Of a stretch of DNA of 64,000 bases, positions 44,840 through 52,912 are shown in pieces. The translations under genes were made by a program, and so were the position numbers. Position 1 is the stretch's first letter; the number at the start of each line of letters is the position of its first letter. The stretch is taken from assembly GCA_048814795.1 (NCBI GenBank), contig CP184673.1, forward strand, positions 1,426,001 to 1,490,000, given 5' to 3'. The stretch comes from Thermatribacter sp048814795 (GTDB taxonomy: Bacteria > Atribacterota > Atribacteria > Atribacterales > Thermatribacteraceae). A model generated the notes under the pieces. It was given only the letters and a program-made list of their open reading frames with translations, made no database searches and was not told where the DNA came from.

Positions 44840-47329
44840 TTATTTTGGAGATTGGTTTTCTTCTCTTGGTGTTTCCTGGGTTTTTTCTTCTCCCTCTTTT
44901 ACCTGCAGCTTTTTGAGGATATTGACGGTTTCCCAAAGTTTTTTGTCAACCAAATAGTTTATAGTTCCCTCTTCAAATTTGCCATCTTCTTTTCTTTTGC
45001 CAGCGGGTAAACCAGTCAGTATTTCCATTGCTTCGTCAACTGTTTTGACAGCATAAATATGGAATTTGTTTGCTTTTGCGGCTTCTATTACTTCTTTGTC
45101 AAGCATGAGGTTTTTGATATTGCTTTCTGGAATGATAACTCCCTGGTTGCCATCCAGTCCTCGAGCCTTGCAAACTCTAAAAAAGCCTTCTATTTTCTGA
45201 TTCACGCCACCTATGGCTTGCACTTCCCCTTTCTGGTTTATAGAACCAGTAACCGCTATGCTTTGTCGAATGGGTATTTCTGCTAAACTCGAAAGTATGG
45301 CGCAGGTTTCTGCAAGGGAAGCACTATCCCCTTCTATACCTTCGTAAGATTGTTCAAAGCAAATGCTGGCCGAAATAGAAAGAGGTTTGTCTTGAGCATA
45401 TTTATGCCCCAGGTACCCACTTAAAATTAAAACTCCTTTATCGTGAATTTTGCCACTTAGGCGCGATTCGCGCTCAATATTAACTACACCTTGTTTTCCA
45501 AGGAAAACCCGTGCCGTTATTCTTGAGGGCTTACCAAAGCTGTAATCACCAAGATCATACACAGCTAGTCCATTTACCTGCCCTATGGCTTCTCCCTGAG
45601 TGTCAATGAGTAAAGTGTTTTCTTCGATAAGTTCCTGTATACGTTCTTCAATAAGGTTGAGTCGCTTTCTTTTCTCCTGAATCGCTTTTTGAACATGCTG
45701 TTCAAAGACTTGGTTCTTTTCTTCTTTGCGTGCCCAGTAATCAGCTTCAATAAGCACATCCTTAAGAAAACCGAGACGCGAGGTTATTTTCTCTTTGTGA
45801 GCCGCCAGGCGAGTGGCGTATTCAATAACCTTAGCTACTGCAGTTTTGTGAAAGGGTAATAGGTTATTGTTCTGACAACAGGTTTTTATAAAGCCAGCGA
45901 ATGAGTTTATGATTTCAGAATTTTTGTTAATTTGATAATCAAAATGAGCTTTTACTTTGAACAACTCTCTGAAATCTTCGTCAAAACTTGTAAGTAGCTG
46001 ATAAAAAATTTCTTCTCCGATCAGCACTACCTTGGCTTTAAAAGGCAAAGGGTCTGGGCGAAGGCCCTGAGGGGCAATTAGGCCGTACTGCTCAAAGGGA
46101 TCTTCCATGCGTATCATCCCGGTTTTGAGAACTCTTTTCAGGCCATCCCAGGTTCCAGGATTGACGAGCAGGTCTTTAAGATACATGATAATGTATCCAC
46201 CGTTTGCTTTATGGAGTGACCCCGCTTTTAACATAGTATGGTCGCTAAAGTAAGTGCCCATGAAAGCTCTTCGTTCAATACGTCCAAAGAGATTAACCCA
46301 GTTGGGGTGGGTTTCGAATATAACTGGAGGGTTTTCAGTTTCCGAGTTGTCAACGAAGACGTTGATTTTAAAAGGCAAAAAGGGATCCTGGAGGCGTTGA
46401 ATTGGCAAAAGCTGAAGAGGTTGAACAGGCTGGTTTTCCTGAGTGTCTCTAAAAATATGTATGTACTGGAGAGTAAAGTTTTTAAGGGATTTGAGAAACT
46501 CAACGATATCGGGGATTTCACGATACTTTTCTATTAGTTCCAAAAAATAAGGAGCAATAGTAAACTCGGCAACTTTCTCATCAAGCTCTCGTATCTGATT
46601 TTTCAGTTCGATTTCCAGCTGGTGTATTTTTTCGAAGGCTTTATTAATTTTGGTCAAGAGCTGTTGTCGCTTGTTTTCTATGTTTTCTTTTTCTTCATCG
46701 CTTAGCGCTAAGTACTGCTCTTGAGTCATTGGTTTTCCGTCAACAAGAGGGACCAGGATTGGCCCCATTGTGGTAGCTCTGAAAACAAATCCCTCCTCGA
46801 GAGCCATCTTTTCCAGTTCCTGAATTATTTGACGATGTTTTCTCTGGTGATTGTCAATAAGTATTTGTTTTTGATTTTTATACTCATCGCTGCTGAAAGC
46901 CTTGGGGATAATTTCTTTTAAAACTTTAAGCAGGTTTTCGCTGGAACGGGCAAAATTCTTACCTTCTCCTCTGGAGAGACGTAACATTTTAGGTTGGTCA
47001 GGATTGTCGAAGTTAAAAACATAGCACCAATCGAAGATTTCAAAAGATTGACCCGCTTCTTTTTTGCGCCTGATAATATTCTGGATGGATTTCTTAACAG
47101 CTTCAGCGCGACCCGACCCTGCGAAACCACTCACAAAAAGGTTGTAACCTGGATGTTCAGTTTCAAGGCCCATCTCTAAAGCTCTTAAGGCTCTCTCTTG
47201 ACCCATAATTTCTTCGAGAGAAGAAACTTCCTCTGTGTTCTCGAAGGAGAAAGAATCGGGATCGCAACTCCAGTAAAGTTGCTCTGGAGCTATCACATAT
47301 TTCCGAACATTGACTCCCTTATTGTCCAT
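44840..47329 (-). CDS. Lon-like ATP-dependent protease (AAA_32/LonB-like)
   Basis: A soluble Lon-related protease of about 829 residues. The N-terminal ATPase part has a divergent P-loop (LFVSGFAGSGRAEAVKKSIQ near 72), an inserted coiled-coil region (about 150-270), and KANGGYIIMYLKDLL as the Walker B region. The C-terminal Lon protease domain has the catalytic serine in GIEGDSASLAETCAILSSL and the lysine in GSINQKGEVQAIGGVNQKIE near 720. Unlike LonB of archaea it lacks membrane helices. ATG 47329 follows AGGAG. Probably degrades misfolded or regulatory proteins, in keeping with the grpE-dnaK-dnaJ genes downstream. Confidence 0.92.
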   Translation of the reverse strand: MDNKGVNVRKYVIAPEQLYWSCDPDSFSFENTEEVSSLEEIMGQERALRALEMGLETEHPGYNLFVSGFAGSGRAEAVKKSIQNIIRRKKEAGQSFEIFDWCYVFNFDNPDQPKMLRLSRGEGKNFARSSENLLKVLKEIIPKAFSSDEYKNQKQILIDNHQRKHRQIIQELEKMALEEGFVFRATTMGPILVPLVDGKPMTQEQYLALSDEEKENIENKRQQLLTKINKAFEKIHQLEIELKNQIRELDEKVAEFTIAPYFLELIEKYREIPDIVEFLKSLKNFTLQYIHIFRDTQENQPVQPLQLLPIQRLQDPFLPFKINVFVDNSETENPPVIFETHPNWVNLFGRIERRAFMGTYFSDHTMLKAGSLHKANGGYIIMYLKDLLVNPGTWDGLKRVLKTGMIRMEDPFEQYGLIAPQGLRPDPLPFKAKVVLIGEEIFYQLLTSFDEDFRELFKVKAHFDYQINKNSEIINSFAGFIKTCCQNNNLLPFHKTAVAKVIEYATRLAAHKEKITSRLGFLKDVLIEADYWARKEEKNQVFEQHVQKAIQEKRKRLNLIEERIQELIEENTLLIDTQGEAIGQVNGLAVYDLGDYSFGKPSRITARVFLGKQGVVNIERESRLSGKIHDKGVLILSGYLGHKYAQDKPLSISASICFEQSYEGIEGDSASLAETCAILSSLAEIPIRQSIAVTGSINQKGEVQAIGGVNQKIEGFFRVCKARGLDGNQGVIIPESNIKNLMLDKEVIEAAKANKFHIYAVKTVDEAMEILTGLPAGKRKEDGKFEEGTINYLVDKKLWETVNILKKLQVKEGEEKTQETPREENQSPK

Positions 47330-47365
47330 TTTTCTCCTCACCTTAATGAAATTTTCTCGGTCTTG

Positions 47366-47614
47366 TTAAAGTTCCTGGTATATGGTTTTGACGCCTTCCA
47401 ACTTTTCCAACTCGCTCATCATCTTTTCAATTTCCGTTTGTTCCCCTATCAATTCCAGTATTATTATTCCTTCGTCCTGACCCTCACACTCTGAAGAAAA
47501 CTCATGAAGTCCAAGTCTGGTTTTAATATTGCAGCCAAAGCGAGTAAGTATTTCTTGCACCTTAACTGCATTTTTGGGACGATTGCCCACCTTTATAAGT
47601 AAGATTTTGGTCAT
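47366..47614 (-). CDS. Small ACT-like domain protein (hydrogenase-regulator-like)
   Basis: An 82-residue single-domain protein with beta-alpha-beta-beta-alpha-beta order: KILLIKVGNRPKNAVKVQEI, then IKTRLGLHEF, IIILELIGEQTEIEKMMSEL and VKTIYQEL. It resembles the ACT/NikR-like small proteins annotated as iron-only hydrogenase system regulators (TM1266-like). It has no DNA-binding domain. ATG follows GGAGGAGG. It precedes the Lon-like gene by 37 bp. No hydrogenase genes are in the window, so the regulatory name is uncertain. Confidence 0.7.
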   Translation of the reverse strand: MTKILLIKVGNRPKNAVKVQEILTRFGCNIKTRLGLHEFSSECEGQDEGIIILELIGEQTEIEKMMSELEKLEGVKTIYQEL

Positions 47615-47760
47615 TATTATCCTCCTCCTTTATCAGTGTTTGCTTTAAGGCATTATATACTAATTTAGGGTTTTACTTAAAGAGGGTTGGTCGATTTGTA
47701 CGTATGGTTTTGCAAAGAGAACAGCGAGGAAATTAGAAGAAATATTCTACAAAAATAAAA

Positions 47761-47836
47761 TGGAGCGGGAAACGGGACTCGAACCCGCGACACCCAGCTT
47801 GGAAGGCTGGCGCTCTACCACCTGAGCTATTCCCGC
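47761..47836 (-). tRNA. tRNA-Gly(TCC), left copy
   Basis: 76 nt with encoded CCA. Acceptor GCGGGAA pairs with TTCCCGC, the anticodon loop is CTTCCAA (anticodon TCC), and the T arm GGGTTCGAGTCCC is intact. It is identical to the copy at 54647, but the sequence upstream is that of the mobile element and no TATAAT/TTGACA pair is visible, so this copy may lack its promoter. Confidence 0.97.
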
Positions 47837-47846
47837 TCGATTGAGA
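47761..47846. repeat. Left 86 bp attachment-site repeat
   Basis: Identical to 54647-54732: the whole tRNA-Gly gene plus 10 bp of its 5' leader (TCTCAATCGA on the minus strand). It marks the left boundary of the integrated element. Confidence 0.95.
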
Positions 47847-48042
47847 AGCCCTTTTTTCAAGGGTTTCAGCGAGTTTTGGGCTTCCCCCTTTCTGCTTAGT
47901 TGTTCGCCAGACTAAGCATTTTTCTTTTTAAGAGCTTTTGATTTCTTTATAGATTTCTTCTAACTTTTTGCCAGCCATCTTCCTTCTTTTCCAACACTCT
48001 CCATAGTGCCCGAAAACCCAAATTAGCTTCACCAAAAATGGA
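47837..48042. other. Left terminal non-coding segment of the element
   Basis: Between the left tRNA and the Cys4 zinc-finger gene. It holds an inverted pair GAAGCCC/GGGCTTC at 47845-47884 and the hairpin at 47894-47917. A minus-strand frame at 47928-48030 (ending MAGKKLEEIYKEIKSS) could be a tiny gene, but it has no convincing ribosome site, so I do not call it. Confidence 0.5.
47894..47917. repeat. Hairpin carrying a 14 bp motif shared with the right end
   Basis: GCTTAGT and ACTAAGC enclose a 10-base loop, followed on the plus strand by a T-rich run. TTGTTCGCCAGACT (47900-47913) within it recurs at 54562-54575 in the same orientation, 72 bp from the right repeat. These could be recombinase arm-binding sites, or the hairpin could be a terminator. 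Confidence 0.45.
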
Positions 48043-49047
48043 TTAATTACTTTTCCGTTTTCGCTCAAGGTAGCGTCTCTTTTTTGCCCGCTCGTAACAC
48101 CTTCGAGAACAATACTTAGCCCGGGGGTCAAGAACCGGAGCGTTGCACCCCGGGGCTTCACAGGTTCTCACCATTAAGGGTGCTACTTCCTGAAAATACC
48201 ACTGCAAAAAGGCGGCATCTAAAGCACAATAGGCTCGGAAATACCAGACCACCGGGGGAATAGATTTTGTCCCTTGCTGGTGCACCGGGACAAGCTCAAT
48301 GGTCTCCAGTTTTGCTCCTACTGCCGTGGCAATCAAATCCCAGGTATAGCCAATAAGCTCGTGGTCTTTCAAAGTGGAGACTTCAGGCGCTCTCTCCATC
48401 ATCTCTTTGCCAAGCAGGTCTGGGCTTACGCTCTCGTGGATTGCGGCCATAATAGCATCGGAAATCGTAAAAGAAGGTTTTAGCACATCCAAAAACCTAT
48501 TGCTTATTTCTTCCTGAGACTGAGAAAACTCTAAGGACTTCTCCAGAGGCCTAATCCGAGAAATACCAAAAGAAAAAAGCTGGAAAAACTCGCAATCTTC
48601 TCTACTAAAGAACTCTCGCAACCTTGAGAGCTTTCCATTTTTCACCCAATCGGTAATGTTAGTGAGGTAGCGGAACCAGATTAAACCCCGTTGGGTGGTA
48701 CCTGAAAAATCAATCCCTAAGGTGGCACTCAGAAACATTGGCTTCACTGGGCCATAGCTAACATAAAAGTCTCTGATTTTATTCCAATCTTTGCGCTCAA
48801 AATCAAAACTCAATTGTTTAACCCTTTCTTCCCAGAAACGTGGGTTCCCGTTGATTTCCCAGCTTTCTGAGCGGGAAGAGGGATTATAGGCAGTAAAGAT
48901 TACTGGTGTTCCTTTTACGCTAATAAGGCGTTCCTTTCCGGTTGGAAAGTCAATGTCCTGAAAGGACACCTTCCCCCGCAGGGCACGGAACTCCATGGAA
49001 GCCAAAAATGGAGAAAGTGGAATTCGGCTTTGTTCCAATTTTTTCAC
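48043..49047 (-). CDS. Unknown protein with C-terminal CGNR-like Cys4 zinc finger
   Basis: A 334-residue element protein. The last 45 residues hold CEAPGC...YCSRRC followed by a basic tail (YERAKKRRYLERKRK), which resembles the zf-CGNR zinc finger of ABATE-type predicted regulators. The first 280 residues are not recognisable; they contain a helical middle (SQSQEEISNRFLDVLKPSF) and end with VVWYFRAYCALDAAFLQWYF. A nucleic-acid-binding role is plausible. Start is GTG 49047 or TTG 49038, the latter six bases after AAGGTG. It is transcribed away from the XRE-like gene from a promoter with an operator-like palindrome. Confidence 0.75.
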   Translation of the reverse strand: MKKLEQSRIPLSPFLASMEFRALRGKVSFQDIDFPTGKERLISVKGTPVIFTAYNPSSRSESWEINGNPRFWEERVKQLSFDFERKDWNKIRDFYVSYGPVKPMFLSATLGIDFSGTTQRGLIWFRYLTNITDWVKNGKLSRLREFFSREDCEFFQLFSFGISRIRPLEKSLEFSQSQEEISNRFLDVLKPSFTISDAIMAAIHESVSPDLLGKEMMERAPEVSTLKDHELIGYTWDLIATAVGAKLETIELVPVHQQGTKSIPPVVWYFRAYCALDAAFLQWYFQEVAPLMVRTCEAPGCNAPVLDPRAKYCSRRCYERAKKRRYLERKRKSN

Positions 49048-49070
49048 CTTTTCCCATAGTTTTCTACCCC

Positions 49071-49100
49071 CATGGTACCATGAATCTTAGTTGAAGTCAA
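49071..49100 (-). promoter_or_regulatory. Leftward element promoter with operator-like palindrome
   Basis: On the minus strand TTGACT (49095-49100) and TACCAT (49072-49077) are 17 bp apart. The -10 box lies inside the perfect 12 bp palindrome CATGGTACCATG (49071-49082). It would drive the zinc-finger gene and could be shut by the divergently encoded XRE-type protein. A related inverted repeat, GTGGTA-GCA-TACCAC, occurs at 49398-49412. Confidence 0.6.
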
Positions 49101-49129
49101 GAATTTGAAGAAGAAAGGAGGGCGGAGCG

Positions 49130-49366
49130 TTGCCAAAGCTGACCGGCATGAAACTGCTGCGGTTAAAAAAAGGTTGGCCCCTACGGGTGGTGGCCACCGA
49201 GCTCGGTGTTTCAGAAACGTTAGTTTCGAAATGGGAAAACAAGCTGCGGCCCATGTCAGAGAAGTATTTAGGGAGACTGACGAAGCTCTACGGTGTTGGT
49301 CCTGAAAGGCTCTTGGAAGACCTGAGTGAAGAAAAAAACCCGGTCGCCTCTGAACAGAGAGGCTGA
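49130..49366 (+). CDS. XRE-family helix-turn-helix regulator
   Basis: A 78-residue single-domain Cro/CI-like protein: MKLLRLKKGWPLRVVATELGV holds helices 1 and 2, SETLVSKWENKLRPMSEKYL the recognition helix and helix 4, followed by LTKLYGVGPERLLEDL. The start is TTG at 49130, eight bases after GGAGG. Its position opposite the zinc-finger gene, with a palindrome between them, is that of an element repressor. It leads the rightward gene block of the element. Confidence 0.88.
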   Translation: MPKLTGMKLLRLKKGWPLRVVATELGVSETLVSKWENKLRPMSEKYLGRLTKLYGVGPERLLEDLSEEKNPVASEQRG

Positions 49367-49371
49367 CCGGG
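49339..49371. terminator. Hairpin overlapping the end of the XRE gene
   Basis: CCCGGTC and GACCGGG plus an inner GCCTCT/AGAGGC pair, with A7 before and A9 after on the plus strand. The T runs therefore lie on the minus strand, where no gene is evident upstream. On the plus strand it overlaps the XRE stop codon and may be an attenuator or protect the mRNA. Confidence 0.5.
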
Positions 49372-49382
49372 AAAAAAAAAGG

Positions 49383-49775
49383 ATGGTGGTCCTCATGGTG
49401 GTAGCATACCACAAGATTCCCATCAGGGCAACGGGGCGGATGGCCGGTATTTACATCCAGCAGAAAGACGGAAAAACCATTGCTGTCCGTCATGCCCGAC
49501 CCGAGCACATGCTGCAGAAGCCCAAAGGTTGGGCATTTTCCGGCGAGGTCGTGGATTTTCTTAAGCAACAGAGCGCGGAAGAAATAATCGTGCGCTGCGG
49601 GGACGATGAATACGAATGCGCGTTTGAAAGGTTTCTGGCTTTAAGCATTGCCATTAACCGTGGTTTTGGACCGCAGTTAGCGCTACCTTTGCGCTACTGG
49701 ACCATCATTGGACACCAAAAAACTGTGAAGGAGAGAGAGCAAAATGGGCAGAAACAGCCCCTCCTCTTTGCTTGA
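49383..49775 (+). CDS. Unknown element protein upstream of the replication gene
   Basis: About 130 residues (ATG 49383; ATG 49395 is also possible). I do not recognise the family. The middle has a beta-rich part (GIYIQQKDGKTIAVRHARPE) and the segment EEIIVRCGDDEYECAFERFL, and the C-terminus is basic. No cysteine pairs or membrane segments. It overlaps the replication gene by 32 bp, so the two are translated together; an accessory replication role is a guess. Confidence 0.65.
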   Translation: MVVLMVVAYHKIPIRATGRMAGIYIQQKDGKTIAVRHARPEHMLQKPKGWAFSGEVVDFLKQQSAEEIIVRCGDDEYECAFERFLALSIAINRGFGPQLALPLRYWTIIGHQKTVKEREQNGQKQPLLFA

Positions 49776-52317
49776 AACCGCCCAAGACTACGCGAAACGA
49801 AGCTGGGCACCAATTCCCGTCCCCCGGGGCTCTAAAGCCCCGGGGGTTCCAGGGTGGCAAAATCTGCGCCTAACTTTGAAAGATTTACCCCGGTATTTCA
49901 ACAATGGCAAAAACATCGGTGTTCTTCTGGGTGAGCCATCCGGTGGTCTTTGCGATGTTGACCTCGACACCCCGGAGGCCTTACGCATCGCTGATTACTT
50001 CCTTCCCAGAACCCAAGCTGTTTTTGGCAGAGAAAGCAAGCCACGTTCGCATTGGCTCTATTACTGCCCCGGTGCAAAGACAACGCGCTTTGAATATGAC
50101 GGCACCATTGCGGAAATTCGCTCCACCGGTGCACAAACCGTATTCCCGGGGTCTGTCCACCCTTCCGGGGAAGAAATCCGTTGGGACCTTGAGGGGGAAC
50201 CCGTCCAGATTGACTTTGCAACCCTAAGGCGTGCTGTAGCGAAATTAGCTGCATGCGTGCTTCTGGCTCGCTATTACCCACCCCGGGGCTCAAGACAGTT
50301 TGCAGCAATGGCATTGTCCGGCTGGTTGCTGCGCAATGGTTGGGGCGATGAAGAAACTGCTGAATTTCTCAATGCTCTATGCGAGCTGGCTGGCGATGAG
50401 GAAGTCCGAACGCGTATAACCCAAATCCGGAACACAGAAACAAAGGTTAAAGCGAACTTACCGGCAACGGGCTTTCCAACACTCGCAGAGTATTACCCGG
50501 AAGAGGTTTTGCGCAAGGTGGGTGAATGGCTGGAGCTTCACAAAAAGCAGCCAGACACCGAGCGCCCAGCTCAACCCTGCACCGACCTGGGTAATGCGGA
50601 AAGGCTGGTCCATTACTTTGGCCGCGTCGTCTGCTACGTTCCAGAGTGGGGCTGGCTCGTGTGGGACGGCAAGCGTTGGATTAAGGACACAGGAAAACAG
50701 CGGGTTACAAGATTAGCTGAGGAAACAGTGCGAAAAATTTACACCGAGGCCACAGAGGCGCCGACCAAGGAAGAACGGGAGCGCCTTGCAAAGTGGGCCT
50801 TGGCTTCGGAGAACCGCCAGAGGATTGCGGCTATGGTGGAGCTTGCCGCCCCCATGGTCCCGGCTTCTGCCGAAGATTTTGACAAGGACCCATTCCTTTT
50901 GAACTGCGAAAACGGCGTCGTGGACTTGCGGACGGGGGAACTCAAACCGCATGACCCCAGCTTGCGGCTCACAAAGCTTTGCCCGGTCGCCTACAACCCA
51001 AAAGCTGAAGCACCACGGTGGGAAAGGTTCCTGCAAGAGATTTTCCCCGGAAACCCTGAGCTTGTTGCTTTCATGCAACGCGCGCTTGGGTACTCCCTCA
51101 GCGGCGATGTGCGTGAGGACAAGCTCTTCATCTGCTGGGGTAGAGGTAGAAATGGTAAAAGCACTTTACTGGGAACAATACAGCGCATTCTGGGCGACTA
51201 TGCCAAGCAAGTTGCGCCTGATGCTCTGTTGAAGCGCTCTGAAAAAGGCGATGCTCACCCAACAGCCATTGCCGACCTGTGCGGTGCCCGCTTTGCCCTG
51301 GTACAGGAAACGGAAGAAGGGAAGCACCTGGCTACGGCAATCGTTAAGGCGATGACCGGGCGGGACAAACTGAAAGCCAGGTTCATGCGCAGAGATTATT
51401 TTGAATTCGAACCCACCCATAAAATCTGGCTTTCAACGAACCACAAACCTTTAGTTAACGACACCACCGTGGCCATGTGGTCAAGGATTGTGCTCATTCC
51501 TTTTGTGGCTTTCTTCGATGAAGCGCACCAGGACAAGACTCTGCCTGAAAAGCTGTGGGGTGAGCGAGAGGGTATTCTGCGGTGGCTGGTTGAAGGCTGT
51601 TTGAAATGGCAGAAAGAAGGTCTCAAACCACCACAGGTGGTAGTTGAGGCAACCAGAGCCTACCAAAGTGAAATGGATGTTCTGCAGAGATGGCTGGAAG
51701 AGTGCTGTGTTTATGACCCGCAAGCAATAACACCCTTTAAAGACCTTTACGCATCATACGAGAGCTGGTGTAAGGAAAACGACGAGACACCGATTTCTAA
51801 AAGAAAATTTAGCAGTAAGCTGGAAGAAAAGGGATTTGAAACCGTGGTGTTGACTGGAAACCAAAAGGCACGTAAGGGGCTACGTCTTAAAGAAGAATTT
51901 ACCCCGGGTCCCATTTCTTCAAGCAGTGAAACTCAAGATGGAGAAAAGGTAAACCAAACAGTTACCGAAGTTACTGATGTTACCGATTTTCCTATATATA
52001 AATATAAAAGCCCTGTATATAGAAGTTTATACCGGAAGTATGGTAACATCGGTAACTTGAGTAACTCCCCCGAAGGAACAAAACTTGAATCTCCCCCAGC
52101 TTCCGATTTGAATACCGGGGAAGAGCCCCCGGAAGAAGAAACACCCACCCCAGAGTTCATTGACCCTTCATGCCCGGTTTGTAACCATCCCCAGAGAAGC
52201 AAGATTGAATACTTATTCGACTGTGAGATGTCTCCTAAATACTTGAGTAAGAAGTATGAGATTCCCAAAGAGGCAATATTCGAACATTGTAAAAATCACA
52301 GAGCACGCAGTCCTTGA
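49744..52317 (+). CDS. Prim-Pol and SF3 helicase replication protein
   Basis: An 857-residue replication initiator. Residues 10-190 are a bifunctional primase-polymerase domain with catalytic acidic DVDLD near 70 and RSTGAQTVFPGSVHPSG. Residues 280-440 are a D5_N-type region (ENGVVDLRTGELKPH). The SF3 helicase follows: Walker A GRGRNGKST near 466, Walker B in RFALVQETEEG, and motif C in KIWLSTNHKP near 557. After a linker (730-800) comes a C-terminal CPVCNHP...HCKNH zinc-binding tail. It should prime and unwind the element's DNA at an origin. The linker-coding DNA itself contains an origin-like repeat array. ATG follows AAGGAG. Confidence 0.95.
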   Translation: MGRNSPSSLLETAQDYAKRSWAPIPVPRGSKAPGVPGWQNLRLTLKDLPRYFNNGKNIGVLLGEPSGGLCDVDLDTPEALRIADYFLPRTQAVFGRESKPRSHWLYYCPGAKTTRFEYDGTIAEIRSTGAQTVFPGSVHPSGEEIRWDLEGEPVQIDFATLRRAVAKLAACVLLARYYPPRGSRQFAAMALSGWLLRNGWGDEETAEFLNALCELAGDEEVRTRITQIRNTETKVKANLPATGFPTLAEYYPEEVLRKVGEWLELHKKQPDTERPAQPCTDLGNAERLVHYFGRVVCYVPEWGWLVWDGKRWIKDTGKQRVTRLAEETVRKIYTEATEAPTKEERERLAKWALASENRQRIAAMVELAAPMVPASAEDFDKDPFLLNCENGVVDLRTGELKPHDPSLRLTKLCPVAYNPKAEAPRWERFLQEIFPGNPELVAFMQRALGYSLSGDVREDKLFICWGRGRNGKSTLLGTIQRILGDYAKQVAPDALLKRSEKGDAHPTAIADLCGARFALVQETEEGKHLATAIVKAMTGRDKLKARFMRRDYFEFEPTHKIWLSTNHKPLVNDTTVAMWSRIVLIPFVAFFDEAHQDKTLPEKLWGEREGILRWLVEGCLKWQKEGLKPPQVVVEATRAYQSEMDVLQRWLEECCVYDPQAITPFKDLYASYESWCKENDETPISKRKFSSKLEEKGFETVVLTGNQKARKGLRLKEEFTPGPISSSSETQDGEKVNQTVTEVTDVTDFPIYKYKSPVYRSLYRKYGNIGNLSNSPEGTKLESPPASDLNTGEEPPEEETPTPEFIDPSCPVCNHPQRSKIEYLFDCEMSPKYLSKKYEIPKEAIFEHCKNHRARSP
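49821..49846. repeat. Perfect GC-rich inverted repeat inside the replication gene
   Basis: CCCCCGGGGC, a six-base TCTAAA loop, then GCCCCGGGGG. Each arm carries a CCCCGGGG octamer. It lies about 25 codons into the coding sequence and would form a very stable mRNA hairpin near the translation start. Confidence 0.85.
51961..52065. other. Candidate replication origin: inverted GTTACC arrays around an AT-rich core
   Basis: Three plus-strand units beginning GTTACC, GTTACT and GTTACC at 51961, 51970 and 51979 (9 bp spacing). About 55 bp later three opposite-strand units (GGTAAC, GGTAAC, AGTAAC at 52042, 52051, 52060), again every 9 bp. The arms match at 21 of 24 positions as an inverted repeat. 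The core is AT-rich (TATATATAAATATAAAA, TGTATATAG). It lies in the linker-coding part of the helicase gene. Iterons beside an AT-rich unwinding region are typical of origins; the role is inferred. Confidence 0.6.
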
Positions 52318-52368
52318 CCCTTTATTTTGTTGAGTTTTGTTAGATTTTGTTGATTGGAGGTTGAAAGA

Positions 52369-52839
52369 ATGAAGAAAACCAGAGAACTTACTCCAATTCA
52401 GCAAAGGGCAATTACCCTTTTGCTCCAGGGCAAATCTCAAACCGAGATTGCCAGAGAACTGAACATTGACCGCACCACCCTTTGGAACTGGAGAACCAAA
52501 GACCCGGTTTTCACTGCTGAACTCAACAAAGCCCAGGCTGAGCTTTACGCACAGGCAGTCTCCAGGCTATATAGCTTAACAACCAAGGCTTTAGAAACCC
52601 TGGAGGAAATCCTGGAAAAAAGCGATGATGAGCAAACCAAAATCAAGGCAGCTTCTTTCATTCTCAAATCAGCAGGATTAAATGAAATTAACTTTACCCC
52701 GGGACCTATGAGCGAAGAAGAAGTAATTGAACACTGGGTCAGAGAAGAAGCTGAGAAAGAAGACCGGCGAGAACGGGAAGAGTTTTACATTAGTTTTCAA
52801 AAAGCAAGAGAGAGGGTTCTAAAAAACCTTGCTAAATAA
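52369..52839 (+). CDS. Terminase small subunit-like helix-turn-helix protein
   Basis: A 156-residue protein with an N-terminal resolvase-like HTH (TPIQQRAITLLLQGKSQTEI then ARELNIDRTTLWNWR) followed by a long helical region with the pattern of phage small terminase or phBC6A51-type proteins (FTAELNKAQAELYAQAVSRL, DDEQTKIKAASFILKSAGL). No large terminase is present, so it may redirect packaging by a helper phage, regulate, or only resemble a terminase. ATG at 52369 lies eight bases after GGAGG. A terminator follows directly. Confidence 0.8.
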   Translation: MKKTRELTPIQQRAITLLLQGKSQTEIARELNIDRTTLWNWRTKDPVFTAELNKAQAELYAQAVSRLYSLTTKALETLEEILEKSDDEQTKIKAASFILKSAGLNEINFTPGPMSEEEVIEHWVREEAEKEDRREREEFYISFQKARERVLKNLAK

Positions 52840-52870
52840 CCCCGGGTAATAACACCCCGGGGTCTTTTTT
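52839..52870 (+). terminator. Rho-independent terminator of the element's rightward operon
   Basis: ACCCCGGG (52839-52846) pairs with CCCGGGGT (52856-52863) around a nine-base loop, followed by CTTTTTT. It ends the XRE-to-terminase transcript and overlaps the last gene's stop by one base. Confidence 0.9.
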
Positions 52871-52912
52871 GTTGGGTTAAGAAAGTTAACTTGTTGCGTT
52901 TACAGCCTTGCA

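Noticed and set aside
47928..48161. 77-codon minus-strand frame at the element's left end
   Set aside because: Its first half overlaps the zinc-finger gene in another frame and there is no ribosome site for a shorter version, so it is not supported.
49044..49568. 174-codon open frame on the minus strand across the XRE and following genes
   Set aside because: It overlaps the XRE gene and the next one on the opposite strand, has low-complexity composition, and no ribosome site. The plus-strand genes have recognisable features or good spacing.
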